Assembly (NCBI GenBank): GCA_025356715.1
Contig: JANXRU010000252.1
Span: 1 to 7,108 of the forward strand
Source of the DNA: Bacteroidota bacterium
GTDB lineage: Bacteria > Bacteroidota > Bacteroidia > B-17B0 > B-17BO
Length of the DNA stretch: 7,108 nucleotides
Direction: 5' to 3'
Shown here: one piece after another, positions 1-6,723 of the stretch
How positions within the stretch are numbered: the first letter of the stretch is position 1
Layout: the number at the start of each line of letters is the position of its first letter
The notes under the pieces: generated by a model
Seen by the model: the letters and a program-made list of their open reading frames with translations, nothing else
What the model was told of the DNA's origin: nothing
The model's database searches: none
Made by a program: the position numbers and the translations under genes

Positions 1-315
1 TAGGTCACCGATCTTTTGTCTAATTGTTGCCCTTGTACTATAATGACTGTCAATATTAGGATTTAGTTCAATTACTTTATTAATATCGTCTAAAGCGTCT
101 TTATCTTGTCCTAATGAAAAAAGAACGCCAGCACGGTATGCATAAGCTCCAATATTTTTTTTGTCTTTTTTAATGGACTTATTTAAAAATATTAAAGCCG
201 AGTCCATATTGTATTTTTTAATATGAGTTTCGGCTAGTTCTAAATATTTTATTGACGATTGCCCATATGCATAGTTGGTAAATGCGATGTAAAGAAATAA
301 TATAAATAATTTCAT
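1..315 (-). CDS. Secreted TPR-repeat protein, N-terminal part (runs off left edge)
   Basis: The first 105 codons are present, reading from the ATG at 313-315 to the window edge without a stop, so the C-terminus is missing. Residues 1-19 form a signal peptide (MKLF, a hydrophobic stretch, then AYG before QSS), so the protein is probably exported to the periplasm or beyond. The rest is helical and follows the tetratricopeptide pattern: a first helix pair around residues 24-48 (ELAETHIKKYNMDSALIFLN) and a clear TPR from about 53 to 86, with AYRAG, LGQDKDAL and an INKVIELNP ending. A third repeat begins at 87 (IDSHYSTRATI). TPR domains act in protein-protein contact, and the partner cannot be told from this fragment. 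No strong Shine-Dalgarno sequence is seen upstream. The start lies about 30 bp from the structured element at 345-539. The TPR call is firm; any more specific function is unknown. Confidence 0.8.
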   Translation of the reverse strand, partial: MKLFILFLYIAFTNYAYGQSSIKYLELAETHIKKYNMDSALIFLNKSIKKDKKNIGAYAYRAGVLFSLGQDKDALDDINKVIELNPNIDSHYSTRATIRQKIGDL

Positions 316-340
316 AGTTGTATAGTGTTCTTGTCTTTAT

Positions 341-539
341 ATATTGCTAATAACGTTTTGGAGCTTTGCCTAGTGCGGTTTGAAACACTTTCTGCCGAAA
401 AGCTAATAACGAAGATAACTGTTTATTGCCATTTGCAAAGAAAAAATTAAAAACCTTTACGTCCCGAGGCGGAGTGATAATACCAAAAACGGCGAAAAAG
501 TTTCGTGCCTCAACTTCGTTTAAGCCTTATATGTTAGCA
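341..539. repeat. Structured intergenic element with short direct and inverted repeats
   Basis: This 200-bp stretch carries no convincing gene and is visibly richer in G and C than its surroundings. It starts with TGCTAA (345-350) and ends with the reverse complement TTAGCA (534-539). The 10-mer GCTAATAACG occurs twice (346-355 and 402-411). Small hairpins lie inside: GAGGC 466-470 can pair with GCCTC 507-511, and CGAAA 493-497 with TTTCG 501-505. The right terminus overlaps the stop codon of the STM3941-like gene. The layout resembles dispersed repeats or recombination-site-like DNA found between single genes in Bacteroidota, but that is inference. No transposase or integrase is nearby. Confidence 0.35.
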
Positions 540-1100
540 GTTCGAGCTTTTTTTCTCTGTTAGTTTAGCTGCGGCATAATTGTCAACTACTAATTTATGT
601 AGTTCGTCAAATGAAATTTTTAAACCGTTTGATGTAATGTTTAATGGTGAACCATACATTTTGAAATTCATTTCCATCATTTTTCTTTTGAATGCATTTG
701 TCTGTCTATTGATGTACTCTTCTGGGTTTTTAACCTGTAACATAATAAACTTTTGTCTTTGTATTTTGAGTACTGAAATATTTATTATGTCAGACCAAAG
801 TATTTGTCCGCCTGCAACACCACTTGAATTGTCACTTAAGCCTAGGTAGTCAATTATTAGTCCAGGTCTATTGTCAGGTAATTTACGAATAAAAAAGAAA
901 GCACAGAGCCCAAAGAAAATTATTGATGCGTATCCAGCTAACAGTATTGTTGTCGGACTATAGTGATGATAGTGGCTTGTTGTCGGCGGATTAATAACGA
1001 GCCAAAGTCCGAGTCCAACAAATGTGAGTGAGCCTAATAAAGCCAATAGAATTTTTATTTTGCTAAGTTTAATTTCAATTTTCTGTCCAATTAATGCCAT
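534..1100 (-). CDS. STM3941-family two-helix membrane protein
   Basis: The gene encodes 188 residues from an ATG at 1098-1100 to a TAA at 534-536. Two membrane helices lie at about residues 17-37 and 50-71, separated by a short loop with His and Tyr (TSHYHHYSP). A soluble, probably cytoplasmic, domain follows. Its features match what I recall of the STM3941 family: an N-terminal IEIKLSKIK segment, PGLIIDYLGLSDNSSG, a WSDI motif near residue 102, VKNPEEYI, the basic stretch RQTNAFKRKMMEMN and a C-terminal NGLKISFDELHKL. The family's biochemical function is not known to me. The gene is alone, flanked on both sides by structured non-coding DNA (341-539 and 1150-1187), unlike its tightly packed neighbours to the right. 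That suggests a singly acquired or mobile cassette, though no mobility gene is visible. Family assignment is from memory of the sequence pattern, without a search. Confidence 0.8.
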   Translation of the reverse strand: MALIGQKIEIKLSKIKILLALLGSLTFVGLGLWLVINPPTTSHYHHYSPTTILLAGYASIIFFGLCAFFFIRKLPDNRPGLIIDYLGLSDNSSGVAGGQILWSDIINISVLKIQRQKFIMLQVKNPEEYINRQTNAFKRKMMEMNFKMYGSPLNITSNGLKISFDELHKLVVDNYAAAKLTEKKSSNC

Positions 1101-1149
1101 AATTTATTTTGAGTTCGATTTCTATTGTGTCGCCCAAGGCTGCTAATTT

Positions 1150-1187
1150 TAGCGCTTTTCCAACACATGTTTGTTGTATAGGCGCTA
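1150..1187. other. Imperfect 38-nt hairpin upstream of the STM3941-like gene
   Basis: TAGCGC (1150-1155) pairs with GCGCTA (1182-1187), and CAACA (1161-1165) pairs with TGTTG (1172-1176). The two stems are separated by five unpaired bases on each side and closed by a six-base loop. It lies 50-90 bp upstream of the STM3941-like start, so it could be in that gene's leader or mark the edge of an inserted unit. Its function is unknown. Confidence 0.4.
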
Positions 1188-1272
1188 CTCAATAGCGGTT
1201 ATTTTATTTAGTAAATATATTTATAATCTATCAACTAGCGCAACAATTATAAAACAACTCCATATCTATTGT

Positions 1273-1307
1273 AAAACCCTTACAAAGTATGGAACTTTGG
1301 AAGGGTT
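1273..1307 (-). terminator. Candidate rho-independent terminator for the permease/GT4/RNase HI operon
   Basis: A 7-bp stem (1275-1281 with 1301-1307) and a 6-bp stem (1283-1288 with 1294-1299) stack across one A/G mismatch, with a 5-base loop at 1289-1293. On the minus strand the hairpin begins 29 bp after the RNase HI stop and its 3' arm ends GGGTTTT, a short U-tract. Position and shape fit termination of the minus-strand operon. The U-tract is short, so efficiency is uncertain. Confidence 0.55.
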
Positions 1308-1336
1308 AATGGATTATATATTAATTGAAATTGCTA

Positions 1337-1825
1337 TTAAACCAGTTTTATTTGGGAAACAGCGCCTCTCACCAATTTTCGGCAAATTTTATCTACTTCG
1401 ATATTATAATTAATAATATCTGTTTTTGCTTGGTGTGCTTTAATTTTTATAAAATTAATGGGGATGCTATTGGTTAATGCTAATAATTGTTTTACCAAAT
1501 CAATATTACGAATATCGTTACCCGCTTTTGTTTTAAAATTACTTTTAATAAATTTTGATTGCCTACCTACCAAACCTATCACATATTGACTATCTGATAC
1601 TAAATTGATTTCTTTAACTGATAAATGATGTTTTTGAATATACTCAACAGCATTAATAACAGCCAATAGTTCCATACGGTTATGGGTTGTATTAGCTTCT
1701 ATACCACTAATGGCTATTTTTTGTTCGCCAACAAATACTATAGAAGCCCAGGCTCCAATGCCTTGTTGTGTATGGCAAGAGCCGTCGGTATAAACCTCGG
1801 CAAACGTAAATTGATTATTTAAAAT
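1337..1825 (-). CDS. rnhA: Ribonuclease HI, non-canonical start codon
   Basis: RNase HI cleaves the RNA strand of RNA-DNA hybrids in the cytoplasm. All four catalytic acids are visible when numbered from an ATT at 1823-1825: D14 in VYTDGSC, E52 in HNRMELLAV, D78 in VSDSQYV and D145 in NIEVDKICRKLV. The KAHQAK segment around 127-134 corresponds to the family's conserved His loop. At about 162 residues the length is normal for the family. The first ATG (1673-1675) is residue 51 and would remove D14, so it cannot be the true start. No ATG, GTG or TTG lies between that point and the upstream in-frame TAA. Only ATT 1825, ATA 1834 and ATC 1837 are plausible. The last two overlap the stop of the preceding glycosyltransferase, so translation may be coupled to it. 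A lost start codon or sequencing error is the alternative. Identity is very secure; the 5' end is not. Confidence 0.85.
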   Translation of the reverse strand: MLNNQFTFAEVYTDGSCHTQQGIGAWASIVFVGEQKIAISGIEANTTHNRMELLAVINAVEYIQKHHLSVKEINLVSDSQYVIGLVGRQSKFIKSNFKTKAGNDIRNIDLVKQLLALTNSIPINFIKIKAHQAKTDIINYNIEVDKICRKLVRGAVSQIKLV

Positions 1826-1830
1826 ACGGG

Positions 1831-3030
1831 TTATGATGTTAGCTGTTTATAAAATAGCATTAATGCTGAGGCTAATAGTTTATAATCGAACTGTGATTCG
1901 GCCAGTAAACGAGCGTTTGTTTGTAGCTCTTGTTTTTGTTGTGCATTTGATAATAATGAAACGATGGCATTTACAAAATCCTGATTGGAATCTGCAATTA
2001 ATAGATCTTTGTTTTTAGTGTAAGGAATTCCTTCGGCACCAATGCTTGTGGTGATAATGGGTTTACCGTAAGCTAAGCCTTCTACTAATTTAATGCGCAA
2101 ACCACTACCCGACCATAATGGCACGAGCATAATATCATAAGTGGCATAAAACGTTTCGGAATTTTCTACGTTTTCGATAACGGTGATGTTTTTAAAATTA
2201 GCTTTCTTAAATTTATCGGGCATGCCTCTACCTGCCAATACTAACTGAGCTGTGGGTATTTTATGAAGCACTTCTTGCCAAACAGAATTAATTAACCATT
2301 CTACAGCTTCAATATTAGGTAACCAATCCATAGAAGCAAAATGAAAAACGGTATTTGGTTTTGAAACAGGAGTTACTTGTTTATACGTTGATAAATTTAC
2401 GCCCGTTAAGCAAGTATGAATTTTTTGTTTAGGTGCAAGGAGTTGAATCCCCTTTTTATCTTCATCTGTAATTGTTACAATGGCATCAACGGTATTAAAT
2501 ACCGCTAGTTCAAAGGACTTTAAACGACTGTTTTGAATGGATAAATAGATTCGTTTGAGCCATTTTTTTTCATTAGGTAAGTGTCTTTCCCAAATTTGGT
2601 GTTCGATATTATGGGCTCTTAGTATAATTAGCGCCTTACTGTGTTTACGAATAATAGGAATGTAGTTTGCCATGAAAACGCCTTCTAATTGAATCGCATC
2701 AAAGGAAGTAGTTTCTAATTTTTTAATTAAGGCTAATTTATATTCATTAAAAAAAAACCGACTTACAAAATACGATTGACTAGAAAATAAATTTAAGAAT
2801 GCTCCAAAAGCACTGGTATTAGTATCTTTATAAACCGATTGGTAATTTGTTTTTTTTATAAATTCGGAAGGAATTTTATCGTTTGGTTTAAAATGTTTTT
2901 TAGTATTAATAGGTAGTAAATGAAGTTCTATTCCACAATCGGCCAAGCCTTCGGCTAAATTGCAAATAGCAATAGAGCTACCGTCGTTAGCGGGATAAGG
3001 AGCTTTATTGCATAATTGTAGGATTTTCAT
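1831..3030 (-). CDS. GT4-family glycosyltransferase (GT-B fold)
   Basis: This enzyme should transfer a sugar from a nucleotide donor to a growing surface glycan or glycolipid at the cytoplasmic face of the membrane. The 399-residue length is normal for GT4. The N-terminal Rossmann domain begins MKILQLCNKAPYPANDGSS, with a loop rich in small residues at 15-20 and the acceptor-side segment LRAHNIEHQIWERH at 137-150. The C-terminal donor domain starts near 227 with FHFASMDWLPNIEAVEWL, the pattern of sugar transferases in exopolysaccharide clusters. The donor-binding motif is at 304-334: PLWSGSGLRIKLVEGLAYGK, with R312, K314 and E317 as likely contacts. There is no membrane helix. The start is the ATG at 3028-3030, 76 bp after the permease stop, with no clear Shine-Dalgarno sequence. 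It probably shares the permease's transcript. Donor and acceptor cannot be told from sequence. Confidence 0.9.
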   Translation of the reverse strand: MKILQLCNKAPYPANDGSSIAICNLAEGLADCGIELHLLPINTKKHFKPNDKIPSEFIKKTNYQSVYKDTNTSAFGAFLNLFSSQSYFVSRFFFNEYKLALIKKLETTSFDAIQLEGVFMANYIPIIRKHSKALIILRAHNIEHQIWERHLPNEKKWLKRIYLSIQNSRLKSFELAVFNTVDAIVTITDEDKKGIQLLAPKQKIHTCLTGVNLSTYKQVTPVSKPNTVFHFASMDWLPNIEAVEWLINSVWQEVLHKIPTAQLVLAGRGMPDKFKKANFKNITVIENVENSETFYATYDIMLVPLWSGSGLRIKLVEGLAYGKPIITTSIGAEGIPYTKNKDLLIADSNQDFVNAIVSLLSNAQQKQELQTNARLLAESQFDYKLLASALMLFYKQLTS

Positions 3031-3072
3031 CGTTCAGTTTGGAAATATTTGGTTAATCAAATTTTAGTTACC

Positions 3073-3097
3073 ATGTAAACTATGATGTAGTTTATAT
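3073..3097. promoter_or_regulatory. AT-rich hairpin between permease and glycosyltransferase genes
   Basis: TAAACTA (3076-3082) and TAGTTTA (3088-3094) form a perfect 7-bp stem with a 5-base loop. Two further pairs follow beyond one mismatch. It sits about 10 bp after the permease stop and about 40 bp before the glycosyltransferase start. There is no U-tract after it, so it is more likely an RNA-processing or stability element, a weak attenuator or a protein-binding palindrome than a full terminator. Confidence 0.3.
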
Positions 3098-3106
3098 TTG
3101 ATGTTA

Positions 3107-4534
3107 TTAATTTCGTTTGCCAATTTTATTAAATAATTTTTTAAATGGTTCGGTATAAATACCGATATCAAATAAGGCCGAATCTTTAGCTGCTTTATAC
3201 GTTAAGAATATAGCTATTGGTAAAAAAATAATCAAAGGTGCCCACATACCAAAAAACACTGAATAAATGCTCTTATAAATAAATCGCTCAAAAATAATGG
3301 ATATCATATAATACATTAAGAAAAATAGCACAGCCACCACCACAGGAAAGCCCATGCCTCCTTTACGAATAATAGCGCCTAATGAAGTGCCTACAAAAAA
3401 CAAAATGATGCAGGCAAAGGACATGGTTATTTTTTTGTGCCACCCAGATTCATACTCTGTTTTTTGATAATTTTTACGTTCGATTTCTTCGTTAATGGAA
3501 TCGATATAGGAACTTGAACTACGAACTAAATTTTGTGCATTTTCAACGCTTCTTCGGAACTCATCTTTATTTAATGAGTTATAAAACGACACCAAATTCA
3601 AATGTTTACCATTGATTGTAGTTGTGTGTAGCGTTCGGGGTAAGAAAAATGTTTTAAACTGATTATTTAAATTATGATGCTTTTTAGAGATTTCTAAATT
3701 AAAGGTATCAATCTCTTTATTAATTTGCCAAATATCCATCATTTCGTGATGGCCTTTAAATAGTACCTCTTCGGTATTTTTCATTTTAAAGCCTCTCATA
3801 TCAATATTTACATTTAACTCCTTATATAGCAATTGCATTAATGGGCGCCTTCTTTTGTCTTTATCTTCTTGCACCACATCCTCGTATCGAGTTCCACTAT
3901 TTAATTTTATTTGCAAATAATTGGTATCGACGGATGTTTTCATTGAACCGCTGTCGGCATATAATTGAATATTATTACCTAACCCTGCACTATGATCATA
4001 AATATTAAGATTATATAGAGTTTGCCCATCCTTGTTTTTTTTGCCAACTTTTATACTATACCCATCCAATTGGCTATAATAAACGCCTTCTTTAATACTT
4101 AAGGTAGGTTTCGATTGACGAATATCCCAAAGCAAACGAGATGATTTTAGCATGATGCTAGGTAATGTAAAATTATTAAAGACAAACGCAAAACCTGCAA
4201 GAAATAAAATGAAAAGAAAAATTGGACGGATAATTTTAAAAAGTGACAATCCACAGGATTTCATGGCAGCAAGCTCATAATTTTCAGCCAAATTCCCAAA
4301 ACACATAATGGATGAAAGAAGAACAGCTAATGGCAAAGAAGCTGGAATAAAAGAAATAAAAGAATAGCCAAAAAACTGAGCAAGTACCCAATTACTCATC
4401 CCCTTACCAATAATATCATCCATATAAGTAAATACATGAATTAAAAAAAACACAAAATTGCCAATGAATAAAGTTAGAAAAAAAGGCGGTAAATAAGCCT
4501 TTAGTAAATAGATATGTAGGGTTTTAAATTTCAC
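3107..4534 (-). CDS. LptF/LptG-family (YjgP/YjgQ) permease
   Basis: LptF and LptG are the inner-membrane subunits that, with the LptB ATPase, extract lipopolysaccharide and pass it to the periplasmic bridge. The 475 residues show the family plan. Three N-terminal helices lie at about 12-38, 54-78 and 103-122, then a periplasmic beta-rich region (about 125-255), then three C-terminal helices at about 368-388, 398-415 and 428-446. ENYELAAMKSCGLSLFKIIR (84-103) is the cytoplasmic coupling segment that contacts the ATPase. GTSLGAIIRKGGMGFPVVVA (382-401) is the family motif in the second half. A long charged helical insert (about 260-365) makes it larger than the enterobacterial proteins of about 360 residues, as is usual in Bacteroidota. 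The start codon is GTG (4532-4534); no in-frame ATG lies between it and the upstream TAA. It is the first gene of the minus-strand operon and is divergent from the GT2 gene. Whether it is LptF or LptG cannot be decided here. Confidence 0.92.
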   Translation of the reverse strand: MKFKTLHIYLLKAYLPPFFLTLFIGNFVFFLIHVFTYMDDIIGKGMSNWVLAQFFGYSFISFIPASLPLAVLLSSIMCFGNLAENYELAAMKSCGLSLFKIIRPIFLFILFLAGFAFVFNNFTLPSIMLKSSRLLWDIRQSKPTLSIKEGVYYSQLDGYSIKVGKKNKDGQTLYNLNIYDHSAGLGNNIQLYADSGSMKTSVDTNYLQIKLNSGTRYEDVVQEDKDKRRRPLMQLLYKELNVNIDMRGFKMKNTEEVLFKGHHEMMDIWQINKEIDTFNLEISKKHHNLNNQFKTFFLPRTLHTTTINGKHLNLVSFYNSLNKDEFRRSVENAQNLVRSSSSYIDSINEEIERKNYQKTEYESGWHKKITMSFACIILFFVGTSLGAIIRKGGMGFPVVVAVLFFLMYYMISIIFERFIYKSIYSVFFGMWAPLIIFLPIAIFLTYKAAKDSALFDIGIYTEPFKKLFNKIGKRN

Positions 4535-4653
4535 AAATGAAAAGCTAAATTTAAAGTATATTTCTTAATCATTTTATCTAATACCGTTAATAATATAAAA
4601 ATTAGTTCAATAAACTCATCCTTTATCATTTATACATCTTCAAAAAACAGTTC

Positions 4654-4669
4654 CATAACTTAGGTTATG
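4654..4669. promoter_or_regulatory. Small palindrome in the divergent promoter region
   Basis: CATAAC (4654-4659) and GTTATG (4664-4669) form a perfect 6-bp inverted repeat with a 4-base spacer, midway between the divergent permease and GT2 genes. It could be an operator for one or both genes. No regulator is encoded nearby, and a repeat this short can arise by chance. Confidence 0.25.
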
Positions 4670-4730
4670 CACCTATTTTTATTCATCGTTTACATAAAAT
4701 ATTATTTCGTTTATTTAAATCAATTTTATA

Positions 4731-4768
4731 TCATTAATGGTATAATTAATGAAACTTTGTTATTTTTG
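4731..4768 (+). promoter_or_regulatory. Promoter of the GT2 gene with overlapping inverted repeat
   Basis: TATTTTTG (4761-4768) matches the Bacteroidota -7 consensus TAnnTTTG exactly. TCATTAAT (4731-4738) and ATTAATGA (4745-4752) form a perfect 8-bp inverted repeat with a 6-base spacer, covering the place where the -33 element should be. No clear TTTG is present there, so a bound protein could act as activator or repressor. Transcription from this box would begin at about 4773-4775, at or next to the ATG (4775). Confidence 0.5.
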
Positions 4769-4774
4769 TAAGAT

Positions 4775-5524
4775 ATGATTAATGGCAAAAAAATAGTGGT
4801 AGTGTTACCGGCATATAATGCGGCACTTACTTTAAAAAGAACTTACGACGAAATTCCTTTTGATATAGTAGATGATGTTGTTTTAGTAGATGACCATAGT
4901 AAAGACAATACCACTGAAGTTGGAGCTCAATTAGGTATTAAACACATTATCCGTCATGAAAAAAACAAGGGTTATGGTGGTAATCAAAAAACATGTTACG
5001 ACAAAGCTTTGGCTTTAGGCGCTGATATTGTTATTATGTTACATCCTGACTATCAATACACTCCAAAATTGATACAAAGTATGAGTTATTTAATAGCTAA
5101 TGACTTATATCCAGCAGTGTTTGGCTCTCGTATATTAGGCAAAGGCGCTTTAAAAGGAGGAATGCCAATGTATAAATACATTTTCAATAGAATGTTGACT
5201 TTAACTCAAAATATTTTAATTAATCAAAAATTAAGCGAATACCATACTGGTTATCGTGCTTTTAATAGAGATATTTTAGAAACCATTAATTACCAAGCAA
5301 ACTCAGATGATTTTGTATTTGACAATCAAATGATTTCTCAAATTTTTTATGCTGATTTTCAAATAGCAGAAATTACTTGTCCTACCAAATATTTTCCAGA
5401 AGCGAGTTCTATTAATTTTAAACGCAGTGCTACTTACGGTATGGGCGTACTTGGTGTATCCTTTTCCCATTTTTTTAACAAATTAGGATTAGCTAAAAAC
5501 AAAATTTACGAAAGAAGAAAGTAG
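4775..5524 (+). CDS. GT2-family glycosyltransferase (dolichyl-phosphate-mannose-synthase-like)
   Basis: The 249-residue enzyme has a single GT-A domain, the size of short GT2 proteins related to dolichyl/polyprenyl-phosphate sugar synthases. KIVVVLPAYNAALTL (6-20) opens the Rossmann-like fold. VVLVDDHSKDNTTEV (35-49) carries the nucleotide-binding acids D39 and D40. IMLHPDYQYTPKLI (87-100) occupies the place of the usual DxD metal-binding motif. EYHTGYRAFNRDIL (155-168) is the acceptor-side active-site segment. There are no membrane helices, so it acts in the cytosol or at the inner membrane surface, probably charging a lipid carrier or adding a sugar during envelope glycan synthesis. The HPDYQY form keeps only one acid of the metal motif; I recall this variant in Bacteroidota homologues. 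The start is ATG 4775, right after the -7 box. The donor sugar is unknown. Confidence 0.9.
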   Translation: MINGKKIVVVLPAYNAALTLKRTYDEIPFDIVDDVVLVDDHSKDNTTEVGAQLGIKHIIRHEKNKGYGGNQKTCYDKALALGADIVIMLHPDYQYTPKLIQSMSYLIANDLYPAVFGSRILGKGALKGGMPMYKYIFNRMLTLTQNILINQKLSEYHTGYRAFNRDILETINYQANSDDFVFDNQMISQIFYADFQIAEITCPTKYFPEASSINFKRSATYGMGVLGVSFSHFFNKLGLAKNKIYERRK

Positions 5525-5606
5525 TTGTTATACTAGTTCTATTTATTACTATTTCAGGATTAATTTGTAATAATATTGTATTTTTATAATATTTAAATTA
5601 CATCCC

Positions 5607-6677
5607 ATGAAAGTAATTCTTCCTTCTTTAGTAGTTCTCATTCTTATTACAACTTCCTGTAAAGATAAACAAGCAACTGTAACCGACCCTCCTGTTGCTA
5701 CCACAGGAGTAGCAGGGCCTAGTTTGGCTAATACGGTGGGTTTTGGTGTTTTATCAAAACTAAAAGGAATTTGGAACGGGCCTGTAAACTCTACTACTGG
5801 TTTAGGAAATTATCCGGAATGGATAGTTGATTTTAGGCCGATATCAGAAAATCAAATTTCTGCAAAAAATGAATTAGATACGTTAAATGACATTTTTATG
5901 TCGTTTTTTATTGCAAAATATAATAATGAATATAGAGTAGCCTTTAGAAATGGTGGTTCATTTGTAGGGATGGAGCGCGTTTCTTACTTTTTAGCAGATA
6001 GTGTTTCGGAAACTGGTACTCAATCTTATTACCGTTTTTCGGAAATATTAAAAGGCAAATCAAGAGCGTATACCGAAGTGGTATTAAAAAATGACAGCTT
6101 AATTATAAAATCTTACACAAACAAATACAACACACAATCCTCCTCTACTCCACACATGTTGTGGTTAGCTAAACTCCAAGATTCTACTTCCTGCCAAGCC
6201 TCTGTTAATAATTTCAATTTTCCTGTTAAATCATTAACAAAAGATTTTACCTCAACCTTTGTTGGTCAAACAGAAAGCATTTATTATGCAACTTCCGGCG
6301 TACCAGCTGGGGACCCATATCCAGAAACGGCTCAACCTTATTTAGGACAAACAACGGTTACTTATGCTCATTCGACTTCTTATTCGCCTATTGCGAGTCA
6401 TAAAGTATTTTTGGTAGTTTCTACTCAACCATTATTTAGTGGAGTAACTTTAAATTTAAAAAACAGATCTCGTTATGTATTATTAGCCTCTAACGATTTG
6501 GATTTTACCTTTAATTACATGCATCCAGGTACTTATTATGCTTATGCTTTGTATGACAATGATGGTAATGGAATAATTAATACTGGAGATTGGTTTAGTG
6601 CTGCTAATACGCCTTTTACACTGGGAGCTTTATCAACTACAACAGTAAATGCAACTATTAATTTTCAGGTACCATAA
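5607..6677 (+). CDS. Hypothetical lipoprotein with C-terminal EF-hand-like loop
   Basis: The gene encodes 356 residues from the ATG at 5607, 82 bp after the GT2 stop. The N-terminus is a lipoprotein signal: MKVILPS, a hydrophobic core, then TTSC with the lipidated Cys at 18, followed by KDK. It is therefore probably anchored in the outer membrane or periplasm. A Thr/Pro/Ala linker (about 23-45) leads to a beta-rich region (about 48-190) starting LSKLKGIWNGP; the GxW near its start is reminiscent of lipocalin-like barrels, which is only inference. The C-terminal part (about 215-356) is also beta-rich. HPGTYYAYALYDNDGNG leads into a loop at 317-328 with D317, D319, N321, G322, I324 and D328 in EF-hand spacing, so calcium binding is plausible. 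I do not recognise the family, and its role next to GT2 is unknown. No clear promoter or terminator is seen. Confidence 0.75.
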   Translation: MKVILPSLVVLILITTSCKDKQATVTDPPVATTGVAGPSLANTVGFGVLSKLKGIWNGPVNSTTGLGNYPEWIVDFRPISENQISAKNELDTLNDIFMSFFIAKYNNEYRVAFRNGGSFVGMERVSYFLADSVSETGTQSYYRFSEILKGKSRAYTEVVLKNDSLIIKSYTNKYNTQSSSTPHMLWLAKLQDSTSCQASVNNFNFPVKSLTKDFTSTFVGQTESIYYATSGVPAGDPYPETAQPYLGQTTVTYAHSTSYSPIASHKVFLVVSTQPLFSGVTLNLKNRSRYVLLASNDLDFTFNYMHPGTYYAYALYDNDGNGIINTGDWFSAANTPFTLGALSTTTVNATINFQVP

Positions 6678-6723
6678 ACACAGAGCGAGTATAAAAATAC
6701 TGCCACTTAATGTTGGAGGTCAT

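Larger units (their letters stand above)
1101..1336. other. Intergenic region, no gene supported
   Basis: About 236 bp separate the start of the STM3941-like gene from the end of the RNase HI gene. The left part contains an imperfect hairpin (1150-1187) and the right part a strong bipartite hairpin (1273-1307) that is a candidate terminator. The promoter of the STM3941-like gene should lie in the left part, but I see no convincing TAnnTTTG box. A plus-strand open frame crosses the region from a TTG, but it overlaps RNase HI and reads like chance sequence. Confidence 0.5.

Noticed and set aside
345..539. Classical integron attC site
   Set aside because: The outer TGCTAA/TTAGCA ends pair, but the next inner segments (CTTAAACG on one side, CCAAAACG on the other) are not complementary and the GTTRRRY core does not fit.
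580..849. Plus-strand open frame of 89 codons
   Set aside because: It lies antisense inside the STM3941-like gene, which has recognisable motifs; the plus-strand translation looks like a chance product.
1171..1413. Plus-strand open frame of 80 codons starting at TTG
   Set aside because: It overlaps the RNase HI 3' end and both intergenic hairpins, has no recognisable motif and lacks a ribosome-binding site.
1337..1675. Short 112-residue version of RNase HI from the first ATG
   Set aside because: It would lose the catalytic Asp of the VYTDGSC motif and the first beta strands, which are present in the same frame just upstream.
1825..1840. Programmed -1 frameshift fusing GT4 to RNase HI
   Set aside because: The RNase HI frame is -1 relative to GT4, but there is no slippery heptamer at the stop and no known fusion of these families; coupled re-initiation is simpler.
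1833..2018. Plus-strand open frame of 61 codons
   Set aside because: It is antisense to the conserved C-terminal part of the GT4 glycosyltransferase.
6688..6701. Hairpin AGTAT-AAAA-ATACT after the lipoprotein gene as a terminator
   Set aside because: The stem is only five mostly A/T pairs and no T-tract follows it.
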